From NCBI GenBank assembly GCA_007135995.1, contig SLHU01000063.1:1-11450 (forward strand): a stretch of 11,450 nt of DNA, read 5' to 3'. The first letter of the stretch is position 1. Every line of letters starts with the position of its first letter. The position numbers and the translations under genes were made by a program. A model generated the notes under the pieces. The model made no database searches. It saw nothing but the letters and a program-made list of their open reading frames with translations, and had not been told where the DNA came from. This DNA is from Clostridiales bacterium. Lineage in GTDB: Bacteria > Bacillota > Clostridia > Saccharofermentanales > UBA5734. Positions 7,782 through 11,450 of the stretch are shown one piece after another.

Positions 7782-9580
7782 TTGTAAAAAAATTCATTGT
7801 TGATGATATGCAGGAAGGCATGCTGCTGATCCGAAAAACGATGGGCCGCGACGCGATGATTCTAAGTCAGCGTCCGGTACGCGGCAGCGGGCCCTTTGGT
7901 CTGCTGAAAAAAAAGCGGCTGGAAGTGTATGCTGCCGCCGAGGAAGAGGCGATAGACGCCTTGCAGTATGAAAATCAGCGGCCTTCTGCCAGCTCCGTCA
8001 GTCTGAACCGGGCCGCTTTGAACCTAAAAGAGATACACCAGCCAGTAAACCGCCCGCCGCAGCAAGGGCAGCAGGCATTAAACCGCCCGCCCAAGCAGGA
8101 ACAAGACCGGATTGACAAGCTGGCCAACCTGATTGAGCAGATGCAAAAGCAGTCACAGATGCAAAACGAGCCGCAGCCTCGCCAGGCAATGGAAGCACAG
8201 GGGGCAGAACACACACAGATGCCGGATACCGGAACACCGGCAGCGGCTGCGGGGACTGACCAGCATGTACGGCCGATGCAGCCCGTACAGCCTGCGCAGA
8301 ACACAAACACTACCAGCGGTGAACAGCAGGCAACGGTTCACCAGCGCCTGCCCCTGTCCGCCGAGCAGCCAGAAAACCTGGAGCACCTGCTGCGTCAGAT
8401 TCAGCGCGCTGCGGTTCAGGATCAGCTGCAGCCACAGCAGCCATCAACGCAGTCGCAGCCATCGCAGTCATTACAGCCGCCTGAGCATCTGCGGCAAAGC
8501 CGGCAAGCGCAGCAGCAATCTCAGCAAGCGCAGCCATCGCGGTCATCACATCAAGCGCAGCTGTCATCGGATGGTGCCGGCCAGTCCTCTGATTTTATGC
8601 CGGATCCGCTCCCGGGCAGACGTGATCCAGAGCAAAAGACACCGCTTCACTTGTCTGCAAAACAGGAAACGGCGTTCTCAGAGCTGTCCCCGGTGAACAC
8701 TGAGCAAAGCCAGATCAGGCAGAAGACGTATATGGGACCTGGTGTGCACGCTCCTGATTTGGCTGCGGCTGCAACACCGGATTTGAATCAGCCGGATACA
8801 GACATGCAGGAAGCGCAGCTTGGGGTCATGTATGAAAAACTGCTGTCGGCAGATGTGCATCTGCAGGTGGCAAATCAGCTGATCAATCAGGCTGCAGACG
8901 ATTCGCTGTATGAAGATGTATCATCAGAGCAAATCCTTGCAGACCTGATTCAGGACTGCTTCAGCCAGGATGGCCTTGAGCTGAAACTGAAAAAAGGAAA
9001 GCAAAAGAAAGTGATGTTCGCCGGTCCGTCTGGAGTCGGCAAGACAGCCACCCTGATTAAACTGGCAACGCAGCTGTGCCGTGACCAGCATCTGGATATA
9101 GGGATTATCTCTGCAGATTACCAGCGGGCCGCGGCGCATCTGCAGATAAAAGCCTATGCAGATATTCTGGGACTTTCCTTTTACAGTCTGAAAAGCCTTT
9201 CAGAAGCACCCGGGGCTAAACAGGAAATGTCAGGAAAAGATCTGGTCTTGATTGACACCCCGGGCTGCAACCCGGCATTCGATGAACAGGCGACACTGGC
9301 CCATCAGCTGATGGAAATATTCACGCCAGATCAATTATATGTCTGTCTGGCAGCCGGAACCAGCTACAGCATGGCCAGCCGGATGCTGCCTTTTTACCGC
9401 GATCTGGGTGATTTTGAGTTATTGATCACGAAAATGGATGAAATAGAAGCATGCGGCACATTACTCAATTTTTCCCGGCTGGCAGAAAAACCGATCGCCT
9501 GCCTGACAGACAGTCCTTTCGTTTCAGAGCAGCTGCGTCACCCTGACGTGGATGCGATCATCAATCAAATCTTGAGGTGA
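7778..9580 (+). CDS. flhF: Flagellar SRP-type GTPase FlhF, enlarged and divergent
   Basis: A 600-residue FlhF; B. subtilis FlhF is about 366 residues. FlhF is an SRP-family GTPase that acts at the flagellated pole or assembly site and is normally switched off by FlhG. Residues 1-60 match the B domain (MIVKKFIVDDMQEGMLLIRK, then GRDAMILSQ). A low-complexity Gln/Pro/Ser/Ala linker of about 280 residues follows (about 65-344). A helical N domain (about 345-405) and a G domain (about 410-600) complete it. The P-loop is GPSGVGKT at 416-423. In the G2 region D447, R450, the AA pair and Q456 align with the usual DTYR..A...Q. G3 reads DTPGCN (493-498) instead of DTAGR, G4 is TKMDE (551-555), and the G5 region is TDSP (577-580) instead of a TNGQ-like stretch. 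It overlaps flhA by four bases; flhG is not next to it. Confidence 0.88.
   Translation: MIVKKFIVDDMQEGMLLIRKTMGRDAMILSQRPVRGSGPFGLLKKKRLEVYAAAEEEAIDALQYENQRPSASSVSLNRAALNLKEIHQPVNRPPQQGQQALNRPPKQEQDRIDKLANLIEQMQKQSQMQNEPQPRQAMEAQGAEHTQMPDTGTPAAAAGTDQHVRPMQPVQPAQNTNTTSGEQQATVHQRLPLSAEQPENLEHLLRQIQRAAVQDQLQPQQPSTQSQPSQSLQPPEHLRQSRQAQQQSQQAQPSRSSHQAQLSSDGAGQSSDFMPDPLPGRRDPEQKTPLHLSAKQETAFSELSPVNTEQSQIRQKTYMGPGVHAPDLAAAATPDLNQPDTDMQEAQLGVMYEKLLSADVHLQVANQLINQAADDSLYEDVSSEQILADLIQDCFSQDGLELKLKKGKQKKVMFAGPSGVGKTATLIKLATQLCRDQHLDIGIISADYQRAAAHLQIKAYADILGLSFYSLKSLSEAPGAKQEMSGKDLVLIDTPGCNPAFDEQATLAHQLMEIFTPDQLYVCLAAGTSYSMASRMLPFYRDLGDFELLITKMDEIEACGTLLNFSRLAEKPIACLTDSPFVSEQLRHPDVDAIINQILR
9574..9580 (+). 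promoter_or_regulatory. Ribosome binding site fixing the sigma-28 gene start
   Basis: GAGGTGA overlaps the flhF stop codon and lies five bases before the ATG at 9586. A GTG at 9577 in the same frame would overlap flhF by four bases like its neighbours, but it has no ribosome site ahead of it and is itself part of this one. I therefore place the start at 9586. Confidence 0.7.
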
Positions 9581-9585
9581 AACAT

Positions 9586-10419
9586 ATGCAGGCAAATAAA
9601 CGCTTTCAGGTGATAGACCTGGATGACAACCCAATGGCACAGTCGTTAACAGAAACTAACGCTGACAAAACGCTGCAGAGTAATCGTACGAAGGCGGACA
9701 GGCTCTGGCAGATCTATGAAAAAAACCGCTCGACAGAAAACCGAAATGATTTGCTGATGCATTATATTGACCTGGTCAAGCGCGTTGTGAACCGGCTTTT
9801 GGTCAGCAGCAGCCCGTATCATGATTTCGATGACCTGATCAGCTGTGGTGTGATTGGTCTGATGGATGCGCTGGAACGTTTCGATTCCAGCCGCGGCGCG
9901 CGTTTTGAGTCATATGCTCAGATTCGGATTAAAGGTGAGATCATTGACTATATGCGGCGACAGGACTGGCTGCCGGTCAATCAGCGAACCCGGCTGCGCC
10001 AGGTGCAGGCGGGCTATGACACGCTGGCTCAACGGCTGGGGCGAGAGCCAGGTGACCAGGAAGTCGCCGATCACCTGAACATGGAACTGGCATCACTGCA
10101 GCAGATTATGGGTGAAGCACACCTTTCCAATATTATCTCATTTGACGACCTGCTGGCTGACACCACCAGCCGCAAGCATGTAGAAGCGGTTGATGCGGAA
10201 ATTGAGCAGGCCCACGAAAACGAAGAAATGAAACAGCTGCTGATCAGAGAGCTGCAAGACCTGAGTGAACGTGAACAGCTCATTCTCAACTTGTATTATA
10301 TGGATGAACTGACACTCAAGGAAATTGGCACGGTCATCGGCCTGACGGAATCGCGTATTTCGCAGATACACTCTAAAGCACTGATGCAGCTGAAAATTCG
10401 CCTGATGAAGCAGCTATAG
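9586..10419 (+). CDS. sigD: Flagellar sigma factor, sigma-28 (FliA/SigD/WhiG family)
   Basis: A 277-residue alternative sigma factor that directs RNA polymerase to late flagellar, motility and often autolysin genes. After about 34 extra residues, region 1.2/2 starts near KADRLWQIYEKN. Region 2 spans about 50-128 and includes DDLISCGVIGLMDALERFD and RIKGEIIDYMRRQDWLP, the -10 recognition block of this family. Region 3 is about 130-185 (AQRLGREPGDQEVADHLNM). Region 4 is about 222-277 (LSEREQLILNLYYMDELTLK, then ESRISQIHSKALMQLK), which binds the -35 element. In B. subtilis sigD lies at the end of the same operon, followed by swrB, as here, but with flhG and che genes between flhF and sigD. The family is usually held in check by the anti-sigma factor FlgM; no flgM is in this window. 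Confidence 0.93.
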   Translation: MQANKRFQVIDLDDNPMAQSLTETNADKTLQSNRTKADRLWQIYEKNRSTENRNDLLMHYIDLVKRVVNRLLVSSSPYHDFDDLISCGVIGLMDALERFDSSRGARFESYAQIRIKGEIIDYMRRQDWLPVNQRTRLRQVQAGYDTLAQRLGREPGDQEVADHLNMELASLQQIMGEAHLSNIISFDDLLADTTSRKHVEAVDAEIEQAHENEEMKQLLIRELQDLSEREQLILNLYYMDELTLKEIGTVIGLTESRISQIHSKALMQLKIRLMKQL

Positions 10420-10429
10420 GGAGACACAT

Positions 10430-11308
10430 ATGAATATGAACTGGGAACTTTTCATTCTGATTACATACGGATTTATCCTTGGCGTTTTGCTTTTGGTGCT
10501 GTCTTTCTATTTGTACAGCCGCTGGATTCGCCGGCAGATCACGGCATCTGTGCAGGCTTCGGCGCCGGCATCTGACGCATCTCTGATAAGCGGTGACGCA
10601 AGAAAAATAGATTTTCAGCAGATTGAACGATTGGTCAGGCTGCACCAGGATGTTAAAGATGACTTGTCGAATTACGGCGACGTGCTGGTGGCGATGCGCA
10701 ATGAACAGCTGACCGCCAGCGCGCATCAGCAAAAACAAATTGACATATGCCTGGGGTTTATTGAAAAAGAACAGCGTCAGCGCCAGGCTGAAGAACAACG
10801 TCAGCAGGAGGCAGATGAACAAAAAAAGCAGCAGGATGAAGCGCAGCGTCAGCAGCAGGTAAACGAGATGCGTCGGCAGGAAGAAGTGCAGTGTCAGCAG
10901 CAGGAATCAGTTTTAAGCAATGAATCAAGTAGCTGGAATCGCTATAAAGTCACCCAAAAGACGGGCACATCAGCTGCTGAAAAAAAAGCGGCTTCTGAGC
11001 ATATGCCAGATCGTCAGCCAGCCAGACACAACAGCCAGTACCAGGGAAAAGACACGACAGGTGAAACACGAAGTGACGCACAGCCGCAGTCTGGACACGA
11101 CACCAAAGTACGCAGCCAGCGCCAGTCGAGGGATGAGGAAAAACAAAAAAATCAGCGGCGCGCTGTTAAGGGCGAGACGCCGCGCGACCAGGTGATGAAG
11201 CTGATCCGTTTTGGGATGGAGCCGGACATGATCAGTCAGAAGACCGGGCTCAGCCTGGGAGAAATTGACTTGATGATCAGCTTGAATCAGAAGGAAGCGC
11301 AGTCCTGA
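10430..11308 (+). CDS. SwrB-like membrane protein with coiled coil (DUF6115-like C-terminus)
   Basis: A 292-residue protein in the place that swrB (ylxL) takes in B. subtilis, directly after the sigma-28 gene. SwrB is an inner-membrane protein that promotes FliP-dependent maturation of the hook-basal body. The features match: one N-terminal membrane helix (about 6-31, ILITYGFILGVLLLVLSFYL), a cytoplasmic remainder, and a C-terminal helix-turn-helix-like block at 253-287 (LIRFGMEPDMISQKTGLSLG, then EIDLMISLNQ) like the DUF6115 end of SwrB. Between them lies a Gln/Glu/Arg-rich coiled coil (about 105-165) and a polar linker. It is much longer than B. subtilis SwrB (about 167 residues). GGGAG (10419-10423) serves the ATG at 10430. 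Family assignment rests on position and layout more than on strong sequence identity. Confidence 0.65.
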   Translation: MNMNWELFILITYGFILGVLLLVLSFYLYSRWIRRQITASVQASAPASDASLISGDARKIDFQQIERLVRLHQDVKDDLSNYGDVLVAMRNEQLTASAHQQKQIDICLGFIEKEQRQRQAEEQRQQEADEQKKQQDEAQRQQQVNEMRRQEEVQCQQQESVLSNESSSWNRYKVTQKTGTSAAEKKAASEHMPDRQPARHNSQYQGKDTTGETRSDAQPQSGHDTKVRSQRQSRDEEKQKNQRRAVKGETPRDQVMKLIRFGMEPDMISQKTGLSLGEIDLMISLNQKEAQS

Positions 11309-11423
11309 CACAAAAAAAAAGAACCTAATATGAAACGATTTAAAAATATAATTAAAGTTTTTATATAGTGTATACGTTACTATTAGTGTAGACCTATATA
11401 AAAGGCTCAACAGGAGGCCAGCC
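11309..11423 (+). promoter_or_regulatory. AT-rich gap before the rod gene, possible promoter region
   Basis: This 115 bp gap is visibly AT-rich, unlike the rest of the window, and could carry a promoter for the flgF/flgG genes that follow. It holds a direct repeat, TAGTGTATAC (11366-11375) and TAGTGTAGAC (11384-11393), starting 18 bases apart, then TATATAAA (11395-11402). I could not find a convincing -35/-10 pair for the main sigma factor or a TAAA-N15-GCCGATA-type sigma-28 site. No GC-rich terminator hairpin follows the SwrB-like gene. The ribosome site AGGAGG at 11412-11417 lies six bases before the next ATG. Confidence 0.35.
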
Positions 11424-11450
11424 ATGATTCGAGGACTCTACATTGCAGCA
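11424..11450 (+). CDS. Flagellar rod protein FlgF/FlgG type, first nine codons
   Basis: Only MIRGLYIAA is visible before the window ends. It matches the conserved start of flagellar hook-basal body rod proteins (FlgF/FlgG, FlhO/FlhP; usual form M.RGLYTAASGM). The ATG follows a strong AGGAGG by six bases. In clostridia such as C. difficile, flgG-type genes lie downstream of fliA, which fits. Whether it is a proximal (FlgF) or distal (FlgG) rod protein cannot be told from nine residues. Confidence 0.7.

Noticed and set aside
7975..8567. Several antisense open frames opposite the flhF linker
   Set aside because: They are the Ala- or Cys/Gly-rich complement of CAG/GCC-rich coding DNA and lack start signals; they are shadows of flhF.
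8133..8696. A long open frame (187 codons) inside flhF on the same strand
   Set aside because: It lies within the low-complexity flhF linker in another frame, reads as Ser/Arg-rich sequence typical of a shifted CAG-rich frame, and has no ribosome site.
11341..11363. Possible terminator from the inverted pair TAAAAA/TTTTTA after the SwrB-like gene
   Set aside because: The stem would have six A-T pairs and an 11-base loop, far too weak for an intrinsic terminator.
11330..11368. A 12-codon frame (MKRFKNIIKVFI) before the rod gene
   Set aside because: Lys/Ile-rich codons are expected by chance in AT-rich DNA and no clear ribosome site precedes it. A leader peptide cannot be excluded but is not supported.

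Overview
The window is a single-direction (+ strand) stretch of a bacterial flagellar operon. It most resembles the fla/che operon of Gram-positive bacteria (Firmicutes, Bacillota). Three things point there: the gene order fliM-fliY-fliO-fliP-fliQ-fliR-flhB-flhA-flhF; a CheC/FliN fusion (FliY) instead of a short FliN; and a sigma-28 gene followed by a SwrB-like membrane protein. Base composition looks roughly balanced, apart from an AT-rich gap near the right end. A class-level guess such as Clostridia is inference only; genus cannot be read from this sequence.

Layout. Positions 2-457 hold the end of fliM and 450-1652 hold fliY; these are the C-ring/switch proteins. A 141 bp gap follows, filled mostly by four 27 bp tandem repeats. 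Then comes the export gate: fliO (1794-2519), fliP (2587-3336) and fliQ (3387-3656). A 200 bp gap with a second, different repeat precedes fliR (3857-4654), flhB (4651-5724) and flhA (5721-7781). Next are the SRP-type GTPase flhF (7778-9580), a sigma-28 gene (9586-10419) and a SwrB-like gene (10430-11308). An AT-rich 115 bp gap then leads into the first nine codons of an flgF/flgG-type rod gene at 11424. From fliR to flhF the genes overlap by 4 bases (GTGA or ATGA), so they are probably translationally coupled.

How they work together. FliP, FliQ, FliR and FlhB form the core export gate, with FliO helping its assembly. FlhA is the nonameric gate protein that receives export substrates. FliM and FliY form the switch that responds to CheY-P. 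FlhF is expected to act in flagellar placement or assembly. The sigma factor should switch on late flagellar genes, and the SwrB-like protein may help mature the gate.

I found no undescribed system here; the core is ordinary flagellar machinery. The unusual points are: (1) cheY is missing between fliY and fliO, and flhG and the che genes are missing between flhF and the sigma gene; (2) FlhF is enlarged by about 280 Gln-rich linker residues and has altered G3 and G5 motifs; (3) FliY carries a second copy of its CheY-binding-like motif in the linker; (4) three of the gaps carry direct or tandem repeats, all different; (5) FliO and the SwrB-like protein have long polar or Gln-rich extensions.
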